Shown: positions 51,942-63,625, numbered from the stretch's first letter. The stretch is DNA of 64,000 nucleotides from Linderina pennispora (GCF_002104995.1 NW_024468274.1:27004-91003); one strand, 5' to 3'. Notes: generated by a model from the letters alone, not told the origin. Numbers and translations: made by a program.

Positions 51942-54161
51942 CCATATGCCAATGGATATCATGGCAATAGTTCTGCTAGTTGAGCCGGGCTAGCCATAAA
52001 CAACCCAAGAGTATCAACACTATTTCAACCTTTATATCATCTCAATCGCCCACGAAACATTATACCATGCAGTTTACATACATGACGATGGTTGCACAAG
52101 TGGGGGCGGTTTAAGAATGCTGGGCGGGAGAGACTTGATGCTACCTGAAACGCGCGTACTGGTGGCAGACGGATCCTAGCGCAGCCACGGGACGGGCCTA
52201 TAAATACGGCTGGCTAGACTGACCTCCATAGGATACACGCTCAATCGTCATCTCCACTCCTGGTCAATATATTTTCGTGTATTCCCACTATCAGCGTACA
52301 GATAATGCACCAGAGGCATCTAGTATTCGAAAACACAAAGTCATACCTATTGCGCAGACTGCTAAATTGCAGTTTTCGATAGCATGTTGCGTTGCTTAGC
52401 CAGATAACGCAAAAGGCGAAATACTACAGCCGTCGCTCCAGTGCCCTGCCGTGGAACTTACAGGTTGCTCTTCTACATGACCTCAAGAACACCTTTGTGT
52501 TTTTGTCTGGGCCAATCGGTATCCCCGGCTCCCTTGAACTCTCATGGCTTGTAGAACTCCCCAACCCTCCCTCACCAGTTCCCTCCTGTTAGTCCCCGAT
52601 ACTGTTGTGACATCTCCCTTGTCTATGTGTTGAGCGCAGTGCTCCTCTCAGTGGTCTAACGACGACTCATAAATCTTCACACACATATCTGCTAGTACTC
52701 TTGACTGTTGGTCCTTCCTCTTTTAGACAAGTGTCTTTCTCGTGGCCATTGCCCAGGCGTTAATTGACGCAGTTTCTCTCCTGCGTCCACGTCCATTGTC
52801 GCTGCTGTGTTAGTTGGCTTTATCCAATCCTTTGCTGAGCTTCCATGCTCGCCGCTAATAGAGTATCTGGCTGCCATATCATTTTCAGCATCGGTTCACC
52901 TGCGCCCTTCGTTCCACACTGGTCAGCTGCATCCATTTTTGCCAGTCACTTGTCAGCATATAATCTTCAGTTTCTTGTTTTCTGTGAGGCACAGGGTACG
53001 CTATAACTCGGTGCTTCACTCTACATTGTGCTATGCTATACTGCTTGTTGCCTCTGTTGTGTCTCGGGTACGATAAACTTAGATAGACAGCCTCCTGCAA
53101 TTGTCTGGAATATGCTCACTCTCCAAGCACCTTTCCACGATGCATATTGAATGTATGAAATATGCTATATGAAAGAAGGAAGGGGGAATTGCTAGGTGAA
53201 AGGGGCGGGTGCCCGTCTAAGTAATGGCGCCAGCCGCCTGGGATAGTATGGCTGGCAATTGTGGCCTAAAGGTCTTGATCCATGGGTTCCTGAAATCATG
53301 TGGATTTGGAACCACAGTGTATTTTTTTGTGTAGCGTGGATCCTGAATAAACTGTTAAGTGATGGTATCTCAACCCGGAAATGCGCGAGCAGTGTGAGCA
53401 TCTCAACAACAGAAAGTGACAGGGTCAGGGAACATATATTGATGAGGAAAGCTAAAGAGAAAAAGAAACGGAGATGCGAGCGCAAAAGTTTTATACCACC
53501 ACTCTGGTGGCATAATCAAAAAAAAAAAACAACAACAGGATGGAAAACTATGTAGTTCACGGCAATAGAATCTTGAGATTCTAGCACATTAAAGAAAGCT
53601 GGAAAGAACTATGGATGTCTTAATAGCTGAGGATATTAGTGGCCATGACACCAGTGGAGGAATTTGCAAGCGAGTACCTGTAGACAGCACGGCTTCTTCA
53701 GTAAGAAAGATATTGGTATAGCTCATATCGCGTCGATGAAGAATTAAGTTGAGCCACCATATGCAACGTCGATTTGATTGTGCAAGCTTGGTCATCGGCT
53801 GTTCTAGCCTGTGGTAATCACCAGTACATCATTCAGCTGACGTTGGTGCCATAAAATGCAGTTGGCCTAATAGACAGAGTAATACGCACTGTTTTCAGGC
53901 TGCTTACGCATATCCCCGCTCCATCACCCTTTTCCTGAATGCTCAGCCTGGTGCCAGCATGTTTCCCTTTGGCAGCCTGCCCAGGAGTAACAGGCACACA
54001 GTAGCACTATTATATCAATATTTCTTCGCTGGTAGTGTCCACTTGACTCTATCTGAATAATCATTTGCCACTGCAGCATATTTGGGACAAGGAGTCATGT
54101 GTTATAAGAATAATGTATTTTGGATACATTAGTTATCCTATTAGAAGGTACCTTCATATGC
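51942..54161. other. Gene-poor 2.2-kb region
   Basis: No supported protein gene. It contains one good TATA element (52199-52206) with only short frames after it (for example 66 codons at 52392-52592). The right half is AT-rich without repeats that I can see. Confidence 0.45.
52199..52206 (+). promoter_or_regulatory. TATA element without recognisable gene
   Basis: TATAAATA in a GC-rich context (GGGCC before, CGGC after) looks like a core promoter. The next 400 bp hold no convincing ORF. Confidence 0.35.
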
Positions 54162-55370
54162 TTATACGCGACTACGCTCATACTGATCGTTCCACTTGAC
54201 AAACACGCCGAGGTCCTTTGCAGCTTCGAATACAAACGATGGATCACGCAGGTACTTGCGAGCTGCCGAAGCTACATCCGCCTTGCCCTGCTCCAGAATC
54301 TCGTTTGCCTGCCTACCGTTATCGATGGAGCCAATAGCACCAACAAGAATGCCAGGTACAGCTGCCTTCACAGCAGCCGCATACGGAACCTGGTATCCAG
54401 GTGCGTATGCAACCTTTTGGCGCGGGTCATTACCAGCGGATGAGCAGTCAATGAAGTCGACGCCCTCGTTGTGCAGGATCTTGGCCAGCTCAACTGTGTC
54501 TTCGGTATCCCAGCCGCCCTCGACACAGTCACTGGCTGAAACACGGACAAGCAGTGGCCTCTCAGCGGGCCACACTTGGCGAACCTTGCGTGCGGTCTCA
54601 ACAAAGAACCGAATGCGATTCTCGAACGAACCACCATACTTATCGGTGCGCTGGTTTGACAGCGGTGAGTAGAACTGATGAATCAAGTAGCCATGGGCAC
54701 CGTGAAGCTCGATAAAGTCGAAGCCAGCCTTCTCTGCGCGCACCGCAGCATCAACAAACGCCTGCTGGACATCTGCGATCTGCTCAATGGTCATCTCCTT
54801 TGGTGCCCAGTGCTTATCGTCATAGGCAATGGCTGATGGGCCATAGACATCCTCAGACCAGCCGCCCTCAGAGTCTTCGGCCATGAGAGTAGGCCGCTTG
54901 CCATACTGACTGAGGGGAATGGTGCTGCTCTTGCGGCCGGCGTGACCAATCTGGATTCCGATCGTGGTGTCAAACTTGTGGGCGTAGTCCACAATATGCC
55001 TGAGCCCTGCAATCTGCTCATCCTTCCACAGGCCGAGACAATTGGGCGTGATGCGGCCCTCAGGTACGACTCCAGTGGCCTCGATAACGATACCCCCGGA
55101 GCCACGAACTGCAAACTGGCCATAGTGCATAAAGTGGAAGTCGTTGACAAAACCGTCCTCTGCAGAATACATGCACATGGGGCTGACCCACAGTCGGTTC
55201 TTGAAAGTGATGTTGCGGATTTTGAGCGGCTGGAACAGTTTTGGCAGAGGGTCGAGAATCGATTCAGATGCCGCTAGACCATGCCTGACTTGTGTCGCGG
55301 AAGCGGTAATCGGAGTTGCCGGGGACGGGCTCTGGGTCAGCTCAAAGGTGGGAGTGTTGAAGGAAGGCAT
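54162..55370 (-). CDS. Old yellow enzyme, YqjM-like class (NADH:flavin oxidoreductase)
   Basis: A 402-residue FMN-dependent ene-reductase in a TIM barrel. LFQPLKIRNITFKNRLWVSP opens the barrel. SPMCMYSAEDG holds the Cys that marks the thermophilic-like/YqjM class. IQIGHAGRK precedes the substrate pocket, and FIELHGAHGYLIHQFYSP follows with the His-x-x-His anion pair displaced as usual in this class. SNQRTDKYGGSFENR is the conserved signature, and VGAIGSIDNGRQANEILEQG with ASAARKYLRDP binds the FMN phosphate. The extra ~45 N-terminal residues are Ser/Pro/Thr-rich. Reduction of activated C=C bonds is the family reaction; the physiological substrate is unknown. Intact, single exon. Confidence 0.92.
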   Translation of the reverse strand: MPSFNTPTFELTQSPSPATPITASATQVRHGLAASESILDPLPKLFQPLKIRNITFKNRLWVSPMCMYSAEDGFVNDFHFMHYGQFAVRGSGGIVIEATGVVPEGRITPNCLGLWKDEQIAGLRHIVDYAHKFDTTIGIQIGHAGRKSSTIPLSQYGKRPTLMAEDSEGGWSEDVYGPSAIAYDDKHWAPKEMTIEQIADVQQAFVDAAVRAEKAGFDFIELHGAHGYLIHQFYSPLSNQRTDKYGGSFENRIRFFVETARKVRQVWPAERPLLVRVSASDCVEGGWDTEDTVELAKILHNEGVDFIDCSSAGNDPRQKVAYAPGYQVPYAAAVKAAVPGILVGAIGSIDNGRQANEILEQGKADVASAARKYLRDPSFVFEAAKDLGVFVKWNDQYERSRV

Positions 55371-55476
55371 TTCTCTATACTACTGAAAATATATGTTGGG
55401 TGGAGGCAGTGGTAGACAGATAATTCTCTGGGTGTTGTTGTTGGCAAGTTAGGATGTCAGTGCCTGAGCCCTTTGT

Positions 55477-55485
55477 ATTTTATAT
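55477..55485 (-). promoter_or_regulatory. TATA box of old yellow enzyme gene
   Basis: ATATAAAAT on the minus strand, about 110 bp upstream of the ATG. Confidence 0.5.
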
Positions 55486-56299
55486 GCGCACAGCCGCAGT
55501 ACCCATTAGTCATCGGACATAGTAACAATGTATTAACTCTACCTTATGCTGGCACCGCAGCTATATTATGCTGACACCAGTGACTATCTCCACTGCCCCT
55601 CTTTAGTTCTAGAAGGTATAATCAGGCAGAACAATTAGTCAGCCATGTCGGAAATGCATTTAGTCCAGCCACGTGCAGCGCTGACAAATTTGAGCTCCAT
55701 CAGGATCAGCAATCTACGGCTTGCATCTAATCAGGTGATTGGAGGCTTTGCTTGTTGGAAATTAGCCCAGACTTCCGAGGATGGCCGGAATGGCCTTACA
55801 GTCCACATCCCAAGTTCCCGTATCCAGCTCGCTGGTACCAGATGAATTTTCGCGCCTTGCAGCTGTATCCAAAGCAGGCCTGATCTCTACCCGGGACGAA
55901 GTGAATTATTCTAGTTTTAATATCTACTAAGGATTAGGAGGGATTAAAACCAACCCAATCATCACCATTGGGTGTAGAGCCTGCCATATGGAGTAGAGCT
56001 TGTAATAGCACGGGTTTTGTGCTAACCAATGGCGCTGCAGCCTAGACCATCGGCAGATTAGTAATCGTTGGTAATGCAAAAAAGTACATGTAACCACAGC
56101 ACCAGCAGTTGCCTGTATTGAGTGCTCCACCCCGTCTCTGTAGTCGGTCTTCTGTTCGGCAAATGCGAGGCGATCAAAAGCCGCCATTTGTAAATCGCAC
56201 AGTATGCTGGTGAATATAAAAGTAGCCTGTAGGTCAGGTATCTTCTTGCCCATCAACAAAAAGTATTCGCAGCAGTCTCAAATCAATCGATCTTCAAAC
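55486..56299. other. Intergenic region between divergent OYE and SDR genes
   Basis: No supported ORF. A TATAAA at 56215-56220 serves the SDR gene. Confidence 0.45.
56215..56220 (+). promoter_or_regulatory. TATA box of SDR gene
   Basis: TATAAA lies 80 bp upstream of the ATG at 56300. Confidence 0.5.
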
Positions 56300-57073
56300 A
56301 TGCACTCAACCTCGAACAGTACTAACGTCGCAATTGTCACTGGCGCCTCGCGTGGAATTGGCAAGGCCATTGTGCTCCATTTGTTGTCAAAGGATGTATC
56401 CGTCGTTGGACTTGCACGTAGTGCCAGCACCCTCAGCGCCCTCTCGGAGGAGGTTTCCAAGCTCCAGACCTCTGCCAAGTTTATTCCTATCGCCGGTGAT
56501 GTCACTGATCAGGCAGTTCAGCAACAAACGGTCGATCTTGCCGCGCAGAACGGCACACTTGTTGCCCTTGTCAACAACGCTGGTGTTGAAGGACAATACG
56601 CGGCAATTGCAAGCGGTACCGTTGAAGACTTGACGCTCCAGTTTGCGGTCAATGTCATTGCACCAACGAGTCTGATCAAAAAGGCTTTGCCGCAGCTGCG
56701 CCAGTCAAAGGGCAGGATCATTAATCTCTCGTCGGCTCTTCATAAAACGGCTCTCAAGAACAAGTCTGGCTACGGCGCATCCAAGGCAGCCCTCAACTAT
56801 ATCACCGAGACCCTGGCACTAGAGGAACCCGATATCACTGCTGTTGCGATTCACCCGGGCCTTGTTGAAACGGACATGACGAGGGGTTTCGTAGACAGGA
56901 TGGCAGTGGGTGGAGCAGAAGAAACTGCAATGGTTGATAATATGCGATCTGCCATGATTCAAACTGCGCTTCCAGGCCATATCATAGGAAACCTTGCGCT
57001 CTATGCAGACCATGAGCTGAGTGGATCTTATGTGGAGTACGACGAGCCCAGGCTGTCCAAGTACGCCGAATAG
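56300..57073 (+). CDS. Short-chain dehydrogenase/reductase (Irc24/sepiapterin-reductase-like)
   Basis: A 257-residue Rossmann-fold NADP(H)-dependent enzyme. The start MHSTSNSTNVAIVTG is at 56300, 80 bp after a TATA box; the longer in-frame start lies in the promoter. Motifs are TGASRGIGKAI (cofactor Gly-rich loop), LARSA after beta-2 (the Arg suggests NADPH), GDVTD, VNNAGVEG, and the catalytic set Ser (INLSSALHKT) - Tyr/Lys (YGASKAALN), with HPGLVETDM after it. Yeast Irc24 and YIR035C (benzil reductase type) share this pattern. Divergent from the OYE gene; both may serve reduction of carbonyl or enone compounds. Intact. Confidence 0.9.
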   Translation: MHSTSNSTNVAIVTGASRGIGKAIVLHLLSKDVSVVGLARSASTLSALSEEVSKLQTSAKFIPIAGDVTDQAVQQQTVDLAAQNGTLVALVNNAGVEGQYAAIASGTVEDLTLQFAVNVIAPTSLIKKALPQLRQSKGRIINLSSALHKTALKNKSGYGASKAALNYITETLALEEPDITAVAIHPGLVETDMTRGFVDRMAVGGAEETAMVDNMRSAMIQTALPGHIIGNLALYADHELSGSYVEYDEPRLSKYAE

Positions 57074-57224
57074 TTGGCAAGGTGTAATTTTATTTTCTTC
57101 ATACTTTTCCAACACTCATGGTTTTGAACTAACAATATGCCCATCTTTTGAGTATATGCGCAGCATCTAGCTGTGATTTCTGCACGTATGTGTTTCTATT
57201 GCTAATGAATCTACAGCACCGCAT

Positions 57225-60200
57225 TTATGCCATTTTGGATGCAGGGCGAGTGGGAATGGCAGTTCCAGTGTTTCGATTGGCATCATCACTCACTTCGACG
57301 TCGGCGATGGCGCCGTGGTCCACATCCTCATTTGAATGGTCCATCGTGTCATGAAAGTACACTGTATGCCGAGATTGGTTGGTGCCGGATCCTTTGCCAT
57401 TCTTGTCTGTCCCTGCCGATGTTGGCGAATTCGACTGGCCGGTAGAGCCCGATATGCCATTATGAGGCTCGATGCGAAGGTTTCGTAACCCCTCAGTTAC
57501 GTGCTTCCATCCAGGGATGATCGGTGCTAGTACATATACAGCGTCAGAACTTAGCAATGGCATGTAGGAGCCGGGCTACATAAGACGCAAGCGAATGCCT
57601 GACCACGTTGCGATACTATGCGATAAATGCCCAAAGGTATGGCGCCGTGACGCTTCATCAGTGTCAACACAAGCGTGTCATAGCGCTTACCAATGAAGCG
57701 GTCAGGGATGTACAGCAAGTTCAGGCGACCAGGCTTGAATGTGCGCAGTGGTCCTGCGTCGGCATGGCTGAACGTCATTTGTCGCAGCACATCCAGAATA
57801 TGTGAGCTAAAGTAACACTGGCACAGCGCAGTGTCGATAAGCGCTGGCATGAAAATGTGGCCGCCCATGAACGTACGTTTGAGAAATGGCTCTCCTAACA
57901 GCTGAGTATGGTCGAGATACCTAATGCTTTCGATATCCAGTAACTCGGTGGTCACAAAGAATTGACCACCACAGACAGACTGGATGTCCATGTTGGCCAG
58001 TATCGCTGCTGAATCATTGCTCGAGTCACCAATATCTTTATCAGTTCGCCCGCCACAACCCCCCAGCACGATTGCCTTCTGAGCCTGCTCGATATGGGTG
58101 CGCCGCAAGTCGGCCTGTGACAGCGGTGTGCCACGCACTATATAGACGTTGGCCAAGTCATCCAGCACCAGTTCTACCATACGATCTATTTTGGCAGACG
58201 ACAGAATGACAATTGGTAGCTCGTCATCTTCGAAAGCCTGCTTCAGCGACTGCACCAGCAGCTCGATATTTCGCGGGAACATGTTGCTGGCATCACATAT
58301 GACAATGTGCCCCTGGATCTCCGATGGTACAGGATCTGACCGTCTCACGACGCGCTCCGCACGGGACCCGACTAGGCCTTTGTATGGGGTGAATTCTGGA
58401 TAGCTCTTTTCCCGCGGATGGGGATCTGCCACAGTGCGACTGGGCGAAAAGTACTCGCTGTCACCATCGCTAATGTAGTTGGTGCCTCGTGGCCGCTTAA
58501 CACTGCCATTCGAACGCACGATCACACGCCGCGGACTCCCGACCTGCACTGGCGTGGTGGGCTCCTCGAAATCCATCAGCTTTCTTGCTGGGGACATTGG
58601 CGATGCTGGAGTCAAGAATCCAAAGAACGGCATTCGCGATCGTGTCGATGAAATAGAGATTGGCGAAAGTGGTACGGGATCCGGCACGTCTGGCGGCAAT
58701 GTCCTTTGCTGTGCCTTGCTACTCCTGATGGTGACACGTTCGGCAAACACCATGGCATCAACAACAGACTGCACGTCAGTTGAGATCGCAAACAGTATAT
58801 CATACTTGCGCAGTATGTAGTTTCGTGGTGCAAGCAAGACCTGGTAGTGCCCCATGTCGTTGTCAATCGATGGATGGTGTGGAGTATGGACCTGTGGCGA
58901 GCGAGTAGGTGAGAATGCGCCAACTCCGAATACCAACAGCCCATGACAGCGGTAAAAGTAGCGTGCTACCTTGAAAAAACGACTTCCCCAGCAGCGACCC
59001 AGGAGCCTTAGCCTGGTAGATCTCGAGCCCAAATCCGTGGATGTAGTTCTTGACCCACCCCTCATCGGATGATTCTGCAATTGCCTCTGCTAGCACGCCA
59101 GAAAAGTCCCATTCGGGCTCGTTGCCCATCGACTTGGAGAGCATGAATACCAGGGTTGCAAATCCCGGCGTTGCACTGTTCTGTGCCATTATGCCCATAC
59201 GCATCTCGTCGACAGAGACAACACGCGTTGTCTGCAGGTACATCATGTGCGCAATACTGCCAGGCAGTATTGTCTGCGCATACACGCTAAACTTGGGCTG
59301 CGCATGGGCTAGCATCTCATCGACGGGCTTGTAGACCACTCGACTTCTGAATGCGCTGAGCGCCAATGCGATCAGAACCAGCTCGGCATCCTCCTCGACA
59401 CCGGTGCCGTGGCAATGTTTTTCAGCCAGGATATACACGCAGGTAGCCAAGTCAATGCGTGCACGCTGCAGTGCCTTGAGGCCGGTGGCTCTGCCTTTGA
59501 CATAGAAAACGCGGTTTGCAAATGCCGGATCGCACAGCAGCGCTTTCATTTCCATGTCCGGCTCGTCAGGATGCAGAATAACGATTGTTGTGCGGAAGAT
59601 GTTAGGACCATGGTCAGCATTGAAAAACTCGTGCAGAAACAGCTGCACCGAGTCCACGCCAATATGTCCACACACCAGCGCGTGTCGTGTAGCCTTGGGC
59701 AGAGATACGGTCTTTGCATATGCTGACGTCTTTATCGTCAAGTCGATCAGCTTTGAGATCCGGGCGGTACTGTGAAGGCGACCAGTGCGACGATCACAAT
59801 CGAAATTATTTCAGAGAACGTGCTCTGCGGGATGTTCGTGCTTGGGCTTGTGGCACTCACTAATGGAAGCTTGTTTTATACTCTTGTATGAAGAGGATGG
59901 TAGGTTTTTGATATGCATGTAAAGGGGAGAAAGGGAGAGAGGTGAAATGGAGAGTATGGGCAACATGAATAGTAGTACGCCAACTCAAGACAGTGGATGC
60001 AGGTTTGAATCTCAGCAGTGCTGTACTTACTTGATACAAAGTATATCGCGTCTAGATATGTGAATCCGGTAAAGTCGATGTTGTTTGTTGGCTGTACCAG
60101 TAGATGCCAGAATGCACTAGGCTTGCAAACCCCATGATGACCACGGCAATATCAGATGCAAGTGACGACGCCTCCTGCTTGATCAGTGTCAGGCGGAATC

Positions 60201-60770
60201 TACCTTCTGACGCTGCCGCGGACGCCAAAATCCGATTTACCGCGTATAGCATCCTCAGAAACCGGGCTGGGTAGAAAATGGCCAGCACACCCGCACTCAG
60301 GTAGCTGCTGCGGATTTTTGCATTGTGCTCGCCAAGCACGTAAGCAACCATCGGTGCTATGACTGCCATGAAAAGAAACGCCATGCTCTAGAGGTCGCGG
60401 GTTTGCATTGATGATTACGAACCGTGTAATATACTGGCTCAAAAGTGCCACAGCCAATACAAATTCTATCTGCCGGTTTGCTGTGGGGATTGGAAGCGGC
60501 TCGTGGGTCTTTGGATCAACCACTGTCGTGTTCTAAGGAATGCTTGTTTGCATCTAGAGTTAGTTTGTTGTTACAATGCTAATTCGCACAACCACCCTCT
60601 GCAAAGGTTGAACTTACAATAATATAGATCACACATAGGCCCAAGTTCAGCACAAAGTCCACTACCTCCCAGATACGACCCCATATAGTGGTGTCGAGGG
60701 TAAATAGCACGCGCTGTCGCCATCCATTTACGACATTGTCAAGCGCAACAAACGTCGCCTGCTCTGGCAT
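57225..60770 (-). CDS. BK (Slo)-like channel with RCK domains, unusual pore, several indels
   Basis: Exon 1 is 60618-60770 (MPEQATF ... CVIYII). An intron ends TTAG at about 60533. Exon 2 carries S1-S5: QYITRFVIINANP, MAFLFMAVIAPMVAYVL, an S4-like LAIFYPARFLRMLYAVNRIL and SDIAVVIMGFASLVHSGIYW. An intron at 59860-60030 (GTAAGT ... TTAG) splits the pore. The next exon gives FSEIISIVIVALVAFTVPP (S6) and RCK1 (HALVCGHIGVDSVQLFLHEF). An intron at about 58897-58970 is followed by the linker, RCK2 (GHIVICDASNMFPRNIELLV) and a Ser/Asn-rich tail. One-base errors are needed near 60388, 60097, 59762, 58974 and 57571; each correction restores BK-like sequence. The joined pore reads FVSMSATSPST where BK has MSTVGYGD. 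The calcium-bowl segment reads LDHTQLLGEPF. Ion selectivity is therefore doubtful. Confidence 0.82.
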
Positions 60771-61730
60771 TCTAAAAATGTGGGGTATGCTGGTGTGAAA
60801 AAAAAAAAAAAGGAAAAAAATATGAAGCTGGGAGTACACTGGAGAAAAACTTGGAACGGAGTAAAGCGCAGCAGCTGCACAAGTGCTTGGTGGAAAGTTG
60901 TGCTCTTTTATTGTCATGGGAGGAGTATGTTGACGATCCAGTATGACACATCAGGTGTCGTGCGAGTCGGGCAGCATATATGTGGCTTTGAAGCAGTTTT
61001 CATCTGTTGAGTCGGGAAGGAGCATGACAGCAAACACATGTAGTGACCTCCGATCATGCGACCTGTGACATTGTAAAATTGCAAATATCATCTCCCCGTT
61101 TATTGTCGGCATGACCACGCTAGGTCTACGGCACTTGCCGAAATTTGGGGAGGGTACGTGATGCTATGGAGTGACCTGCTATTTACGCAATTAATAGGCA
61201 TTAAATACACGGCGCTCAGCGCCTTGGCCTATTAGAGTCGCTTGGCATTTGCATTTCGTCAAATGAATAATCAGGCTATGTTGCTACTATGTCATACAAG
61301 CACTACCTGATGCAGCACGCAACCCAAGGTCTAATACTCAGAGACACATAGGGGTACTATTGATGGTTGATCCATCTTGTTGGTTGATGCCTAGGATCGG
61401 CGGCCAGTCATTCCAAAGTATAGATGAAGTAACCTGTGTATATTCTGTCCTTTGCTGCAGGCAAGGGTCGGTTAGCAAACATCACTACTGCGAGCCAAAA
61501 ACTGGAGCTCTGTAGTGTGGGGGGATATGGCCAACAAGGGAAACATTCTCCAATCGCCCTCCACCGACCGCTTCCCCGCACTCCCTTAGCTATTGCAATC
61601 AATCGGATGTCTCACATCCTTCCTCGCATTCCTTCCTCCTTCCCTGCGATACGCACAGCTACCTACTGTTTGCTCAAATATTCTCTGTCGTATTTGTGCC
61701 TCTCTTGTAAACATATCAACTAGATTTTCC
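60771..61730. other. Intergenic region, nothing recognised
   Basis: Promoter of the channel gene and upstream flank of the b561 gene. It has an A13-14 run at about 60798-60811. No supported ORF. Confidence 0.45.
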
Positions 61731-62909
61731 ATGGACATACAAATGTACAGTGCAGGATGCACTACTGACCGAAACCACACCTGGGAAAACTCGCGCAAGA
61801 GTGGAGGTGTAATGTGCCTAGAGACTACAGTCAGCGAGATCCGCAGCTCCTCTGGGTGGATCCAGCGGCTAGTCCGCGAGCGTAGGCGCAGTGAGATGCA
61901 ACAAAGTGCTTCCCAGTCCCTTTCGTTTGCCACTGCTAAAGATAGCTTAAGGGATAGTGCGTCAAATCTGAGCTCGACGCCGTCGCTAGTAGGCAGCCAG
62001 CCATCAACCCCAGCCGGGAGACAGAGAATATGCTACTGATTCTACCTTCAACTGCAGTCCGACATACCTGCCCGGGAGGTAACAGAAGCCGATCCGTTCA
62101 AGTCTCTATCGGGCTTAGAGATAGAGAAGCCACCTGGACAGCAATCACTCGAATGGCAGATGCCAGCTACGCAGCATCCATCCGGCGAGCCACAAAGTCT
62201 GGTATTGCGACTGGCAAAGCTCTTTCTGTTGGCAATTGCGCAGGCAGGCCTCGCCCTGTTCCTCATGGCTATGTGCCGAATCGTTAGCAAGGCGGGGAAT
62301 GCGGGGCTCGCCTACCATCAGATCCTGCAGACTACCGTACTGGCCAGCTCGACCCAGGCCGTCATTATTCTGCAGCACTCACGGTGGCCAGCGCCACCAG
62401 ACTCGAAGCGCACAGCACGCACCGCCCACATAATCCTACAAGGAGTAGCTGGCACTGCGTGTCTAGCAGCCCTTTGTCCGACGGCGCCAATGCGGGCTGG
62501 GGACAGAGGGTGCTGATCAGTTTTGGAAGGCACCGCATGTACGAGCAAACATAGTCCATGGCTATGTTTATCCTGCAGGCTGTGTTTGGCATCTCCATGG
62601 TGTTTCAACAAGGCTGTTTGGTGGCAGCGCAAGGCAAAGCATTCATACAAGTATCATAGAATCTGCGGCTACGCCACGTTGACCGCGATGTGGACGACAG
62701 GCGCGCTTGGTGTTCACGCTGTGCTGCAGCAGGAAGGTGCGCAGGCGCTGAACAGCCGGTATGAGTGGCATGCTGTTCCGCGAGGAACGTGGGTGGCGGC
62801 TGGTGCCATGCTTGCCCTGGGAGTTGTTTTTGGTATTGACGTACGAAAGATCGGGCTGCATCGGTCCACACAAGTCAAGAAGGGCACGTTTGCGCGCGCC
62901 TGGCCATAA
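61731..62909 (+). CDS. Cytochrome b561-like membrane protein, frame breaks
   Basis: The start is uncertain (61731 used). A soluble Ser/Arg-rich N-terminus is joined by a 69-bp intron (about 61992-62060; GTAGGC ... CTGCAG, with branch-like CTACTGAT) to SDIPAREVTEADPFKSL. Helices follow with the four heme-ligand-type His of the b561 fold: AYHQILQTTVLASS, RTAHIILQGVAG, APHVRANIV and KYHRICGYATLTAM. The last helix is GTWVAAGAMLALGVVFGI. Frame changes occur near 62470, 62555 and 62600 (the last in a TTT run); each conserved piece resumes in another frame. The family transfers electrons across membranes, usually from ascorbate, to reduce ferric iron or monodehydroascorbate. Assignment rests on helix and His spacing. 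Confidence 0.6.
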
Positions 62910-63046
62910 GGATACGCAGGACTAGGGGAAGGAGGTTGGTGGGTCAAGCCTGCGCTTCTGGTGTCCAGGGCATTCGTTGCCTGTCGCTAGCTAGCCTCTT
63001 TTACTTCTCTGTTTTATCAGTCAGCATAAACACCCAGCATTATACT

Positions 63047-63625
63047 ATGGCCACCCCGCAGCACAAATACTCGCTCTGGCTCAGCCCGCCCAAACATTCT
63101 CCCGCACATGCCAGCACCAGTCGCTAATCGCCCAATTCTCCACTGCACCAGGCTCACCCGTTTTCTCGCCACACCTGACCTATTCTCGCCTGTGCGCACA
63201 GACAGCGATGCTGCGGCAATTGAGCAAGTGCAGCTTTATGTGGCAAAGCTACGAGAAAGGCAACTGAGCCAGATTCCGATTGAGATCCGTAGGGTCGCCA
63301 GCGGAAGCAAGTTCTACCAGTGCATCATGCTTGAGGTCGGCGTGTGCGTGCATGAGGACGCTGTGCGGTCAGCGAATACAATTGCGCGTGAGCACTGGGA
63401 TGCTACTGACCAGCCTAACTACTACCCTCATGTCAGCTTGGTGTACAGGGAGTGCACAGCCGAGCAGCGTGAGCAACTGAAGGAGGCTGTTGAGATGGCT
63501 GTGCTGCCGACATCGGATCGCTGGCATATGTGGCTGACGAGGTGCGTATCATCGAGACCGTCGGACCGTGCAACGAATGGCGCGATATTGGCAGCATTTC
63601 ACTTGCTACAGGCCAGCATTCGTAG
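63047..63625 (+). CDS. CPD1: Cyclic nucleotide phosphodiesterase (CPD1-like, 2H family), frame breaks
   Basis: MATPQHKYSLWLSPPKHSPA at the start is the typical fungal/plant cyclic phosphodiesterase opening. The first H-x-T motif appears as VFSPHLT and the second as YYPHVSLVY (H-x-S), the two catalytic elements of the 2H phosphoesterase fold. These enzymes open ADP-ribose 1'',2''-cyclic phosphate left from tRNA splicing. The tail RIIETVGPCNEWRDIGSISL ends at TAG 63623-63625. Three one-base gaps break the frame: near 63118, in the CC at about 63177-63178 (ACCTATT, needing a third C), and near 63518. Each repair restores family sequence, giving about 193 residues (yeast Cpd1 has 239). Confidence 0.75.

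Noticed and set aside
60001-60040. Possible second tRNA (a TTTGAATC B-box-like string)
   Set aside because: No acceptor stem or anticodon arm can be formed around it; it lies in the channel intron.
60390-60420. A 31-bp GTAATC ... CTAG intron in the channel gene
   Set aside because: Too short for a spliceosomal intron here. One missing base near 60388 instead joins ANPRPLE to SMAFLFMAV and fits BK S2 better.
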